A stretch of DNA of 64,000 nucleotides, from assembly GCA_021604805.1 (NCBI GenBank), contig BQJR01000002.1, positions 1,014,665-1,078,664 on the forward strand, given 5' to 3'. The position numbers and the translations under genes were made by a program. The first letter of the stretch is position 1. Each line of letters begins with the position of its first letter. This document shows, piece by piece, positions 25,378 through 34,126 of the stretch. The notes beneath the pieces are model-generated. The model did no database searches. It was given only the letters and a program-made list of their open reading frames with translations, and was not told where the DNA came from. Source of the DNA: Planctomycetota bacterium. Lineage in GTDB: Bacteria > Planctomycetota > B15-G4.

Positions 25378-26571
25378 TCACACGCGCGCTTCGCTGAGCG
25401 CCGTGGCGAAGGCTGCCAGCCGCGCGAGCCCCTGCTCCAGCGTGGCGTCGTCGACGGCGATCGAGAGCCGGATGCAGCGGTTCTCGCCGAAGGCTGCGCC
25501 GGGCACGGCCGCCAAGCGCTGCTCTTCGAGCAAGCGCTGACAGAAGGCCACCGAGCCTTGGATCTCGCCGCCGTAGAGCGCGTCGACCCGCGGGAACACA
25601 TAGAAGGCGCCCTGCGGCGGGTCGACCTGCAGACCGGGGATCTCGGCGAGCAGCTCGAGCGCGAGATCGCGACGACGCGCAAAGGCGCTCGCGATGTTGG
25701 CCGTGTGCTCGGGCCCGGAGGCGAGCGCGCCCTGCGCCGCCCATTGCGCGGCCACCGAGGCGTTGCTCGACAGATGACTCTTCAAGCTCGCCGCAGCCTT
25801 CAGCGCCGGGCCGTGCCCCGCCAGGAACCCGACGCGCCAGCCCGTCATGGCGTGCGACTTGCTCAAGCCGTTCACCACGAAGGTGCGCTCGGCCATCCCC
25901 GGCAGCGACGCGATCGACACGAAGCGCCCGTCGAACACGAAAGGCCAGTAGATCTCGTCGCTGATCACCGTGATGTCGCGCGCCACGCACACGGCCGCGA
26001 TGTCGAGCAGCTCGGCTTCGCTGAACACGGCGCCGGTGGGGTTGTTGGGCGAGTTGAGCAGCAGCAAGCGCGCGCCGGTCTGCGCGGCGGCGGCGTCGAG
26101 CGCGGCGGCGCGCAGCTTGAAGTGGTTCTCGGCGTTCACCGGCACGTCGTGCGGCTTCAGGTCGTAGGCCTGCGCCATGGCGGCGTAGCTGAGCCAGTTC
26201 ACGGAGGGCAACAACAGGGTGTCGCCCGGATCGCCGGCAGCCGCGAGCGCCAAGGCCAGCGCTTCCTTCGCGCCGTTGGTGACGATCAAGTCTTGCGCGC
26301 TGTACGTGCAGCCGCTCACACGTGACACGTGCGCCGCGGCGGCCTCACGCAGCTCGAGCGTTCCGCTGGCGGCGGTGTAACCCACGCGCCCTTCGCTCTC
26401 GGCGAGCCCGGCGATCACGGCTTCGGCGGCTTGCGGCGGGCCGGCGAAGTCGGGCTGCCCCACGCCCAGGCCGATCACGTCGAGACCTTGCTCACGCAAC
26501 TCGCGCACCCGCGCCTCGATGGCGAAGGTGACAGAGGGTGCGATCGACGCGGCGCGTTGGGAGGCCTTCAT
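25378..26571 (-). CDS. Class I/II pyridoxal-phosphate aminotransferase (aspartate aminotransferase-like)
   Basis: A 397-residue fold-type I aminotransferase. Family blocks: VIGLGVGQPDFAGPPQAAEA near the N-terminus, GYTAASGTLELREAAAAHV, TNGAKEALALALAAAGDPGD, LLLNSPNNPTGAVFSEAEL and VISDEIYWPFVFDG, with the PLP-lysine motif VNGLSKSHAMTGWRVGF at about residue 235. An arginine near the C-terminus (CIRLSIAV) would bind the substrate carboxylate. It most resembles AspC-type aspartate/prephenate aminotransferases, which pass amino groups between aspartate or aromatic acids and 2-oxoglutarate. The ATG at 26569-26571 begins MKASQRAASIAPSVTF, a typical N-terminus, with a weak ribosome-binding site. Substrate choice is not settled by sequence alone. 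Confidence 0.93.
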   Translation of the reverse strand: MKASQRAASIAPSVTFAIEARVRELREQGLDVIGLGVGQPDFAGPPQAAEAVIAGLAESEGRVGYTAASGTLELREAAAAHVSRVSGCTYSAQDLIVTNGAKEALALALAAAGDPGDTLLLPSVNWLSYAAMAQAYDLKPHDVPVNAENHFKLRAAALDAAAAQTGARLLLLNSPNNPTGAVFSEAELLDIAAVCVARDITVISDEIYWPFVFDGRFVSIASLPGMAERTFVVNGLSKSHAMTGWRVGFLAGHGPALKAAASLKSHLSSNASVAAQWAAQGALASGPEHTANIASAFARRRDLALELLAEIPGLQVDPPQGAFYVFPRVDALYGGEIQGSVAFCQRLLEEQRLAAVPGAAFGENRCIRLSIAVDDATLEQGLARLAAFATALSEARV

Positions 26572-26617
26572 CGCGGGGACTCTAACGTTCGAGTGTTTGT
26601 GTGCCCAGCGGTGGGCG

Positions 26618-28198
26618 TCAGCGCGGCGCGGCTTCGACGGCTTCCAGGCCGAGCACGGCCACGATCTCGTCGACGCGCAGGCCGATGTCCACCGGCGGCA
26701 TCTCGGCTTGGTGTCCGTTGCGCGCGACCACGGCGGCCAGCGCGAACAGCATCGCGCGCGGCTCCGGATCCTCGGCGAAAACGGTTTCGAGCGTGCGGAA
26801 GAGGCGGTCGTCGAGGCCCACACCCGCGGTGAGCGCGGCCAGGGTCGGCAGGGTCTGCGCCTCGCGGAACCCCGTCGCATACTGATCGACGACGCGCTCG
26901 AGTTGCTCGCGATCACCTTGTGTGTGCAACACGTCCACGAGCCTGCCGAGCAGATCGCGGTCGGTTGCCGGCAGCTTGTCACCCACTTCGAGCAAAGTGT
27001 CGACCGCCACTCGACGCGCTTCGGGCGTGGCCTCCCAGCCGGCGCGCGCGATGAGTCGACGCGCGCGCAAGCTCGCCCCCTCGATCAGGTCGACGCGTTC
27101 GAGCAGCGCGTCGGCGGCGCTGCCGGCACCGGCTTCCTCGAGCGCCACGGCCACGGCCACGTACACGCGTGCGGCCTCCAAGGGCGGCAAGCGCTCGGCG
27201 AAGCTCTGCGCCTCGGTGGGGCGCTCGGCGTGGGCCATGGCCTCGCCGAGTTCGGCGGGCGGCGCGGGTTCCGTCGGCCAGGGGTGGTTCGCTTCGAGCG
27301 CGTCGAACACGAGCAGCGCCTTGTCGGCGAAGCCGTTGCGCGCCCAGTCGGCCACGAGATGTTGCGCCGGGAAGAGGCCGTTCTTCGGGCGCGCGCCGGC
27401 GTCGCCCAGGGCACCCACGAGCGAGGCTTCGAGCAAGGTCGTCACGCGCTCGACCTCGCCCACGAAGAGCAGGCCGCGCAGCAGCGGCGCGAGGTCGAGG
27501 ATCTCGGGCGGCTGTTCGTAGCGTTGTGCCCAGGTGGCGCGCCAGTCGTCTTCGCGACCCAAGCCGGCGAGCAGGTTCAGGCGCGCGATGAGGTACTCCT
27601 CGCGGAGTTCCTCGCTGGGTTCGGGGTCTTTGCGCGAGACGTACCAGCTGGCTTCCGCGAGGTCGTCGAGACCGGCTGCGAGTTGCAGGGGCAGCAGCAA
27701 GCCGTGGTGGTACACGCGCACGTTTGCGTCGGGGAGCGCGTCGACCACGGCGGTGAGTTCACCGAGCAGGCGCTCGAAGCGCGCGGTCTGACGTTTGCGC
27801 CAAGCGTGCAGCGTGAGTCGTTCCAGCGCGAAGGCGTGGAACAAGGGCTCGCTGATCTGCGCGAGACGCGCTTCGGCTTCCGCCTCGCGATCCAAGCGTT
27901 CGAGACACAGTGCGAAGTAGGCTTGGTACCAGTCGGCTGAGCCGGGGTCTTCCACGCGCGACAAGGCCTCTTCGGCGCGCTGCCACCACTCGCTCGACTT
28001 GATCTTGGCTTGCTCGGTGATCTCGGGCGGCGTGTCACTGTCGCTTGCGTTCGACGGTGTCGCGGCGCGCGCGGGTTCGTCGCGCGGGGCGTCGTCTCCG
28101 CAGGCGGGCAGCAGGCAGGCGCTCAGCAACAACGCGACGTGCAGCGCGCCGCCGAGGGAGAAGGATCGCAGAGACGGCGCAGGCTGGAGTGAGGACAC
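26618..28198 (-). CDS. Lipoprotein with helical TPR-like repeats
   Basis: A protein of about 526 residues with a lipoprotein signal, SACLLPACGDD, so the mature form would be lipid-anchored at the cysteine. The start is uncertain: GTG at 28196-28198 is used, GTG at 28211-28213 is equally possible, and neither has a good ribosome-binding site. After a Ser/Thr/Asp linker the protein is almost entirely alpha-helical and rich in Ala, Leu, Glu and Arg, with tetratricopeptide-like pairs (WYQAYFALCLERLDREAEAE, EAARVYVAVAVALEEAGAG). No catalytic motif is seen. It lies between the sulfatase and the aminotransferase on the same strand; a link between them is not evident. Confidence 0.75.
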   Translation of the reverse strand: MSSLQPAPSLRSFSLGGALHVALLLSACLLPACGDDAPRDEPARAATPSNASDSDTPPEITEQAKIKSSEWWQRAEEALSRVEDPGSADWYQAYFALCLERLDREAEAEARLAQISEPLFHAFALERLTLHAWRKRQTARFERLLGELTAVVDALPDANVRVYHHGLLLPLQLAAGLDDLAEASWYVSRKDPEPSEELREEYLIARLNLLAGLGREDDWRATWAQRYEQPPEILDLAPLLRGLLFVGEVERVTTLLEASLVGALGDAGARPKNGLFPAQHLVADWARNGFADKALLVFDALEANHPWPTEPAPPAELGEAMAHAERPTEAQSFAERLPPLEAARVYVAVAVALEEAGAGSAADALLERVDLIEGASLRARRLIARAGWEATPEARRVAVDTLLEVGDKLPATDRDLLGRLVDVLHTQGDREQLERVVDQYATGFREAQTLPTLAALTAGVGLDDRLFRTLETVFAEDPEPRAMLFALAAVVARNGHQAEMPPVDIGLRVDEIVAVLGLEAVEAAPR

Positions 28199-28277
28199 GC
28201 GAGGCTCGAACACGAGGGGGGCAGGCGACCGACCCTGAGATCCTAGTGTTTTCTGCGGCGCGTCGAGCTGCGTGAAG

Positions 28278-29645
28278 TCACGACCCGTTGAGCTCGAGCA
28301 CGGCCAGCAGCTCTGCGGCGGCGGCTTCCTCGGCGGGCGTGCTCGGTGGGTACCGGTTGTTGGTTTCGTGAGGATCGTCGGGCAAGTAGTAGAGCTGGAG
28401 CTTGGCCGGCGGCCCCACACGCGGGTAGTGGTGCAGTTTCCAGCCGGCGCTGTTCTGTGCGGCGCGACGGTGCAAGGTCTTCGGGGCGTCGAAGCCGTTG
28501 GGCTCGAAGCGTTCGGCGTAGGACCAGGCGCGGTCGCTCGTGGGCAGGTTCGCGATCGCCGGGTAGATCGACTGACTGTCGCGCGCGACGCCGTCGTTGG
28601 GCACGCGCAGCCGCGCGATGTGGAGCACCGTGCTGAACACGTCGACGGCGTCGACCATGCCCGTGTGCACGCGCCCGCCGTTGGCCACGGCCGAACCCCA
28701 CACGATCATCGGCACGCGGATGCCGCCCTGGAACACGCTGCCCTTGCTCTTCTGCGAGAGGCCCGCCTGGTTCACGGCTTCGGGGGGCGTGCCGTTGTCG
28801 CCCAACACGATCACGGTGGTGCGCTTGGCGACGGTCGGGCGCATCGACGCGAAGAGTCGTCCGAGTTCGGTGTCGAGCGCTTGCAGCGCGGCGGCGTACT
28901 TGTCCACGGCGCCGCAGGCTCCCTCGCACAACGGTCCTTGCGTGTGCAGCTCACTCGGCGGTGCGTGGAAAGGTTTGTGCGGCGCGTTGAAGGCCAGCCA
29001 CATGAAGAAGGGTTGCTCGCTCGGCGTGTTGATCAGCGCCAGCGCGTCGTCGACGGTTTCGCTCGTGGCGTAGGCGCGCGTGGGCACGACCTGGAAGCCG
29101 TTCTCGTCGGCCACGTTCTTGGGCCAGTCGAACCAATCGCTGTCGGAGAACGCGGCCGACGACACGTTGGCGATCGTGCCCGCGTGCAGGTCGAAGCCGC
29201 CCCACTGCACGGGATGGTTGTTCCGTCCGCCGGGCCAGGTGGCGTTCGCCATGTGCCACTTGCCCACGGCCCAGTTGCGGTAGCCGGCCGGCGCGAGCAG
29301 CTCGGGCAAGGTGACTTCGTCGGCGGATGGCAGGAAGTCGCCGGGGCCGCTGCCGGGCGCGCCCACCACGGCGCCGGCGCCCGTGCGCCAGGCGTAGCGT
29401 CCGGTGAGCATGGCCACGCGCGTGGGGGAGCAGACGGGGTTCGTGTAGGCGTTCTCGAACAGCACGCCGCGGCGCGCGAGGGCGTCGAGGGTGGGTGTGG
29501 GAGGCGACCCGGCTGGCGCGCCGTAGATGCCGATCTTGTCCACGCCCACGTCGTCGAGCGTGATCACGAGGATGTTCGGGCGCGGCGCTCGCGCGTCGCC
29601 GCTACTGAGGGACATCGCGGCGATCAGGGGCAGGAGCAAGAGCAT
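28278..29645 (-). CDS. Secreted sulfatase (formylglycine type)
   Basis: A 455-residue exported sulfatase of the alkaline phosphatase superfamily, which would cleave sulfate esters, typically from algal polysaccharides. The start MLLLLPLIAAMSL gives a signal peptide of about 23 residues. The metal site is NILVITLDDVG. The nucleophile is the cysteine in NPVCSPTRVAMLTGRYA, the CxPxR motif that is converted to formylglycine. Later ligands are in VGKWHMA, FNAPHKPFH and VIVLGDNGTP. The formylglycine-generating enzyme is not in the window. The ATG at 29643-29645 has a weak ribosome-binding site. A divergent gene starts about 200 bases upstream. Confidence 0.95.
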   Translation of the reverse strand: MLLLLPLIAAMSLSSGDARAPRPNILVITLDDVGVDKIGIYGAPAGSPPTPTLDALARRGVLFENAYTNPVCSPTRVAMLTGRYAWRTGAGAVVGAPGSGPGDFLPSADEVTLPELLAPAGYRNWAVGKWHMANATWPGGRNNHPVQWGGFDLHAGTIANVSSAAFSDSDWFDWPKNVADENGFQVVPTRAYATSETVDDALALINTPSEQPFFMWLAFNAPHKPFHAPPSELHTQGPLCEGACGAVDKYAAALQALDTELGRLFASMRPTVAKRTTVIVLGDNGTPPEAVNQAGLSQKSKGSVFQGGIRVPMIVWGSAVANGGRVHTGMVDAVDVFSTVLHIARLRVPNDGVARDSQSIYPAIANLPTSDRAWSYAERFEPNGFDAPKTLHRRAAQNSAGWKLHHYPRVGPPAKLQLYYLPDDPHETNNRYPPSTPAEEAAAAELLAVLELNGS

Positions 29646-29847
29646 CGAGTGAGTGTATCCGGCTCTCGAGCGGGCGGGGGGCTTGCCATCGGGTGGGGAC
29701 GTGGCGAGGCTAAGCGGTCGTCCACAGCCGGTGAGCGCTGTCGTCGGGGGGGCGCCGCTCGCCCGCGCTCTCGGCCCGCGAGCGCTCTCGCTCGCTGACT
29801 CCGCTCGCCGCCCCCGCCCGCATCTTCCGCGTCTCTCGAGTTCGAAC

Positions 29848-31917
29848 ATGGCCCGTCGTCGTCGCGTGAAACGGCGCAAGAGCGGTAGCAAGCGCGGCTT
29901 CATCAGCCTGCCGCGGCTGCTCGTCGTCTTGCTGCTGGTTGTCGCCCTCGGATACTTCGCCTTCACCAAGTTGTTCTTCGATCCCACCGAGGAACCGCAC
30001 GGGCGCTTCGATCAGCTTGTGCCGCGCGACGTCGAAGTGTTCGTGCATCGCGAGGCGCTGGCCAGCGACTTCAACGGCTGGCCCGATCTGCGTCTGCAGG
30101 AAGCCTTCCGGGTGAGCGCGGCGTGGAAGAGCTTCGCCAAGTCGCAACTCTGGCAGGAGCAGACGTGGCCCGCCGAGGTCCAGGCCGGCCTCGATGAACT
30201 CGACGCAGCCCTGCGCGACGTGCCCTTCGATCTGCTCGACGACGTGCTCGGTCGCGAGGCCGTGGTGGTCGCGCGGCAGCTCGAGTCGCCCGAGACCTAC
30301 GCACTCATGGCGCGTCTCAGCAACCGCGGCAAGCTCGCCGTGAGCGGCGCGTTGCGTTTCGACGGCACGCTCTCCGAGTCGGTGCCCGGCCTCACGATCG
30401 AGGAGCGCAGCAACCCCGAACGCCCCGGCCTGACCTACTCGCGCCTCGTCACACCAGAGGGCGACGAGCTGTTCCTCAAGCGCGACCGCGACCTGCTCGT
30501 GCTCAGCCGCGATGAACTGCTGTTGCACGAGATCCTCGGCAACGTGCTCGACGGTGGCGCACGCAGTCTCGCGCTCGAGCGTCTCTACGCACAGCACTTG
30601 CCCGCGGCCAGCGGCGCGCCCGACGAACGCTTCAGCACGAGCTTCGTGGTGGAGTTGGGTGAGTTGGTGCGCGTGTTCGAGTGGCAGCCGAACATGCTCG
30701 ATCCCGACCGCGACCTGCTCGCCGACATCTGGCCCACCTTGCTCGAGCCGGCGATCTTGCAGCGCGGCCTGGGGCGCCTCGAAGTCACGCCCGATCAACT
30801 CAGCCTGCAGTTGCACGCCGACGTGGATCCCGAGAAGACGCGCGCCAGCAAGGGCGGCTTGGCGGGCACGCAAGACTTCCGCGTGCCCGAACGCCTCAAC
30901 GACCTGCTGCGCCTGATGCCCTACGACACGGCCGGCGTGATCACCGCCAACGTGCGCTTGGAAGACCTGCTCACCACGCTGTTGCAGAACCTCGACCCGG
31001 CCACGAAGTCGCTCATCGAGAACAAGGTGAAGCGCGTTTCGGCCTTGCTGCCCAGCAGTTCCGTGCGCTCGCTGGCCTCGCTGGTGAGCGAACTCGGGCG
31101 CGCCTTCGGCGATCAACTCACGATCGCGGTGCGGCGTCCTGACCATGAGCAGCTGCCCGGTGCGCAGCCGCTGCCGCTGCTCGCCTTCCTGTTGCCGATC
31201 GACAGCATGAACGCCTGGAAGGGTGTCGAGGACGCGGTGCTCACCGGCGGCGCCGAGATCGGCTTCGACATGAGCAACAGCATGCAGCTCGACATGGGCA
31301 GCGACCTGCTCAAGTGGCTGGCTGTCGTGGGCTTGCCCTTCGAAGAGTTCGCGTACATCACGCTCGACGGCGAACTCGCCGTGATCTCCACCGACCGTCG
31401 CTTCGCCGAGGAGATCGTGGGTGCGTACATCGGTTCGGTGGGCGTGCGCTCGCTGCAAGGCGAAGCGAAGGTGCGCAAGTTGCTCGAGCGCATCCCCGAG
31501 ACGCAGTACGGACCGGCGCGCGGCAACCTCGCGCTGTGGTTCGACCGCGCTGCGATGTGGGAGTTGATCGCGCCCTACGCCGACTACGTGGCCGACCTCG
31601 CTTCGGTGCTCGACCAGGCCACCTTGCGCGCGTCGGAGCGCACGCGCTTGCTCAATGCCGACGCCGCGTTCCGTCAGTGGTCGCGCCGCCCCGACACGCT
31701 GCCGCCCGAAGTCGAAGCGCAACTCGACGAGCGGCTCGACGCGATCATGGCGGAGGCGCAACGCGAGCGTCGTGAGGTCACGATCCCCAAACTCGCTGCG
31801 GCCTGGAGTGACGGCTGGGCGTGGCGCGATCTCGTCTCGCAAGTGGTGGCCAGCCTGCGCCTCGGCGAGCGCGACATGGACCTCACGCTGCTCGTGGAGA
31901 CCGCGCTGAAGCGCTGA
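29848..31917 (+). CDS. Membrane-anchored protein of unknown function
   Basis: A 689-residue protein beginning MARRRRVKRRKSGSKRGF, a very basic cytoplasmic tail, followed by one transmembrane segment at about residues 21-45 (PRLLVVLLLVVALGYFAF). The remaining 640 residues are predicted outside the cytoplasm. They mix helices and strands and include RDVEVFVHREALASDFNGW, FLKRDRDLLVLSRDELLLHE and EFAYITLDGELAVISTDRRF. The last phrases resemble DUF3352-type proteins, which compare paired beta domains, but the match is by eye and weak. It stands alone, divergent from the sulfatase and upstream of two tRNA genes. Starts further upstream in frame are possible but would lack the basic N-terminus. Confidence 0.75.
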   Translation: MARRRRVKRRKSGSKRGFISLPRLLVVLLLVVALGYFAFTKLFFDPTEEPHGRFDQLVPRDVEVFVHREALASDFNGWPDLRLQEAFRVSAAWKSFAKSQLWQEQTWPAEVQAGLDELDAALRDVPFDLLDDVLGREAVVVARQLESPETYALMARLSNRGKLAVSGALRFDGTLSESVPGLTIEERSNPERPGLTYSRLVTPEGDELFLKRDRDLLVLSRDELLLHEILGNVLDGGARSLALERLYAQHLPAASGAPDERFSTSFVVELGELVRVFEWQPNMLDPDRDLLADIWPTLLEPAILQRGLGRLEVTPDQLSLQLHADVDPEKTRASKGGLAGTQDFRVPERLNDLLRLMPYDTAGVITANVRLEDLLTTLLQNLDPATKSLIENKVKRVSALLPSSSVRSLASLVSELGRAFGDQLTIAVRRPDHEQLPGAQPLPLLAFLLPIDSMNAWKGVEDAVLTGGAEIGFDMSNSMQLDMGSDLLKWLAVVGLPFEEFAYITLDGELAVISTDRRFAEEIVGAYIGSVGVRSLQGEAKVRKLLERIPETQYGPARGNLALWFDRAAMWELIAPYADYVADLASVLDQATLRASERTRLLNADAAFRQWSRRPDTLPPEVEAQLDERLDAIMAEAQRERREVTIPKLAAAWSDGWAWRDLVSQVVASLRLGERDMDLTLLVETALKR

Positions 31918-32057
31918 CCGACGGCGCTCTCAGAGCTTCCGCCAGGTGCGACGCCACGCGCGATCGATGCCCCGCGCGGGCGTCTCCCCCAAGCTTCGCC
32001 GAGGCTCGCGCTTGACGCCGCCGTAGTGGATGCGCTGCAATGCGCCGTTCACCACGT

Positions 32058-32146
32058 GCCCAGATGGTGGAATTGGTAGACACGCTAGGTTGAGGGCCTA
32101 GTCCGGGTTAAACCGGGTGCAGGTTCGAGCCCTGTTCTGGGCACCA
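32058..32146 (+). tRNA. tRNA-Leu (anticodon GAG), CCA encoded
   Basis: A full cloverleaf: acceptor GCCCAGA paired with TCTGGGC, anticodon stem CTAGG/CCTAG with loop TTGAGGG (anticodon GAG, reading CTC/CTT), a long variable arm GTCCGGGTTAAACCGGGTGC typical of leucine tRNAs, and T-loop GGTTCGAGC. Discriminator A at 32143, CCA at 32144-32146. Confidence 0.97.
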
Positions 32147-32295
32147 CAACTCATTTGCTTGCAACGATTTGCCGCAGAAGAACGCTGCCCTCACAGCGGT
32201 TGACGGCCCGCTCGTTCAAGCGCTACAACTCAGTCTTCGACGCACCAGATTCCCAACCTACCGGAGGGGGATCAGCAGTGGCGCGCCGACCCGGT

Positions 32296-32372
<77 letters not shown>

Positions 32373-32374
32373 CT

Positions 32375-32429
32375 TCTCAACACCGGTTGAGACTCGAGAT
32401 GGCCCGCGAGCGAGAGCTGGCGGGCCATC
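32375..32429. terminator. Two hairpins after tRNA-fMet, probable two-way terminator
   Basis: Hairpin one pairs 32375-32381 with 32386-32392 (7 bp, 4-base loop). Hairpin two pairs 32398-32407 with 32420-32429 (10 bp perfect, 12-base loop). They lie between convergent units (tRNA plus strand, MgtC-like gene minus strand). No T-run follows, so a termination role is inferred. Confidence 0.55.
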
Positions 32430-32475
32430 GGCAATTCCGGAGTGCCGGCGTTCGCGGGTCGACGCTGTCCGCGCC

Positions 32476-32928
32476 TCAGTTGCCCTCGTTGTTCTCCGGC
32501 TTGAATCGCCCGAGCCATGCCAGCGTGACGAAGGTGAGCGCGGCCACGAGCAGCGCGATCTCGTAGCGCTCGAGCGCTACCGCGGCGCCCAGTGCGCCCG
32601 TGCACCACAGGCCCGAGGCTGTGGCGGTGCCTTTCACGCGATCGCCGCTCTTGAGGATCGCGCCGCCGCCGATGAAGCCCACGCCGGTGATCAAGCCGGC
32701 GAACACGCGCGCGAGCGGCTCGGTGTCCGTGCCGAACGTCGCCATGGCCGTGCGCACGAACGCGCAGCTCGCCAGGGCCACGAGGGGGAAGGTGCGCAAG
32801 CCCGCGCTGCGCTCGCGATGTTCGCGGTTCCAAGCCACGGGCAGCGCCAGCGCGAAGGCGGCACCCAGGTGAGCGAGGTGCGAGAGCAGCTCGGTCCAGT
32901 CGATGACATCGGTTTCGGCGAAGGTCAT
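32476..32928 (-). CDS. MgtC/SapB-family membrane protein
   Basis: A 150-residue inner-membrane protein. The ATG at 32926-32928 has GGGGAG seven bases upstream. It has about five hydrophobic helices and the family core NREHRERSAGLRTFPLVALA, then GLITGVGFIGGGAILKSGDRVKGTATASGLWCTGALG. MgtC proteins modulate the F-type ATPase and help survival at low magnesium in pathogens; many environmental homologues have no known role. It lacks the C-terminal ACT-like extension of Salmonella MgtC, so it is the short SapB type. The gene is divergent from the AraC-type regulator, with 192 bases between them that may hold both promoters. Confidence 0.93.
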   Translation of the reverse strand: MTFAETDVIDWTELLSHLAHLGAAFALALPVAWNREHRERSAGLRTFPLVALASCAFVRTAMATFGTDTEPLARVFAGLITGVGFIGGGAILKSGDRVKGTATASGLWCTGALGAAVALERYEIALLVAALTFVTLAWLGRFKPENNEGN

Positions 32929-33120
32929 GCGCGGCTCCCCGGAGCTGCCGTCGAGCGTAGAACAGCACCTGGCGCGACGCGAGGGTGAGCCGCTCGACGG
33001 GCGTGTTGCGCGGGGGCTGTGCGCCGTGTCACCAAGCCTTCCCTTGCCGCGGGAACGTGCGACACTTGCGGGCACACCCGCTTGAGGTTGGCCGGCCTCG
33101 TGCTCCTGGAGTTGCTCAGC

Positions 33121-34086
33121 ATGCAGCGCCGTCCCAGCACGTCGTCCAGATCTTCGTCCGGCCCTGTGCGCCGAGGCCTGTTGTTTCAGAGCCCCGTGAT
33201 CGAGGTGCGTGAGAACCACTGCACGCGTCACAACGTGGGGCTCTCACCGACGACCGAGCCGATGCCGTATCACGAAGTCGTGTTCGCGAGCCGTGGGCTT
33301 TGGTGTCGTCACCAGGGGGCGCGCAGCTGGCCCGTCGACAGTCGGCACGTGCACTTCTTCGCGCAGGGCAGCGTGCACCGGGTGTCTCACCCGGCCGGCT
33401 GCGGGGACCGCAACACCGGGCTTGCGGTGAGCGCCGACGCGCTGGAGGAGATCACGCGCGGCATCAACCCGGAGCGGACCCCGCGCTCACCGTATGCGCA
33501 CACGCATCGCAGGGTCGATGCGCGTCTGGCCGCCGCGCACGGCCTGTTGCGTCGTGTCGCTCAACAGGGCGCCGACGCGTTGGCGGTCGAAGAGCTGAGC
33601 TTGCGCTTGGTCGTCCGCGCGTTGGGCACGAGTTCTTGTCGCGACGCGAGCTCCCCGCGCCCACCGACGGCCAGCGAGCGCATCCAGGTGGAGCAAGCGC
33701 GTGCGCTGCTGCACCACGACCTGTCGGGACCGCTGAGTGTGAGCGACGTCGCCGCCGCCGTCGGACTGTCGGCCTTCCACTTGTCGCGTGTGTTCTCGCG
33801 CGTGATCGGCACGCCGATGATGCGCTACCGCGGCGAGTTGCGCCTCGCGGACGCGATCCAGCGAGTGCTCACGGGCGACGCCGCGCTCGCCGACGTGGCA
33901 GCCAGCTCGGGCTTCGCCGATCGCAGCCACCTCACGCGCAGCGTTCGGCGCGCGCTGGGCGGCTCACCCGCTGCGCTCCGCGCCGCGCTGGGCGATGCGC
34001 GCTGGGAAGCCCTCGCGCGGCGATGGCTCGACGTGGAGCGAGCGGAGAGCAAGCAGGTTCACGCCCGGGCTCGCAGCGCAGGTTAA
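33121..34086 (+). CDS. AraC-family transcriptional regulator
   Basis: A 321-residue regulator. The ATG at 33121 is chosen with GGAG upstream; an in-frame start 34 codons earlier is possible. The N-terminal domain (about residues 30-200) is a cupin-like sensor with many histidines. The C-terminal domain holds two helix-turn-helix units: PLSVSDVAAAVGLSAFHLSRVFSRVIG then ALADVAASSGFADRSHLTRSVRRALGGSPAALR, the classic AraC signature. It binds DNA, usually as a dimer, to activate nearby genes. The amidohydrolase gene follows after 40 bases, and the MgtC-like gene is divergent; either may be its target. Confidence 0.93.
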   Translation: MQRRPSTSSRSSSGPVRRGLLFQSPVIEVRENHCTRHNVGLSPTTEPMPYHEVVFASRGLWCRHQGARSWPVDSRHVHFFAQGSVHRVSHPAGCGDRNTGLAVSADALEEITRGINPERTPRSPYAHTHRRVDARLAAAHGLLRRVAQQGADALAVEELSLRLVVRALGTSSCRDASSPRPPTASERIQVEQARALLHHDLSGPLSVSDVAAAVGLSAFHLSRVFSRVIGTPMMRYRGELRLADAIQRVLTGDAALADVAASSGFADRSHLTRSVRRALGGSPAALRAALGDARWEALARRWLDVERAESKQVHARARSAG

Positions 34087-34126
34087 GACCGAGAGCTCGC
34101 TCCGCTCCCTTTCACTTGAGGTTTCC

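Noticed and set aside
29710-31842. Long minus-strand frame (710 codons) opposite the membrane-anchored gene
   Set aside because: Antisense shadow with no recognisable domain; its start region also overlaps the tail-to-head space of real genes.
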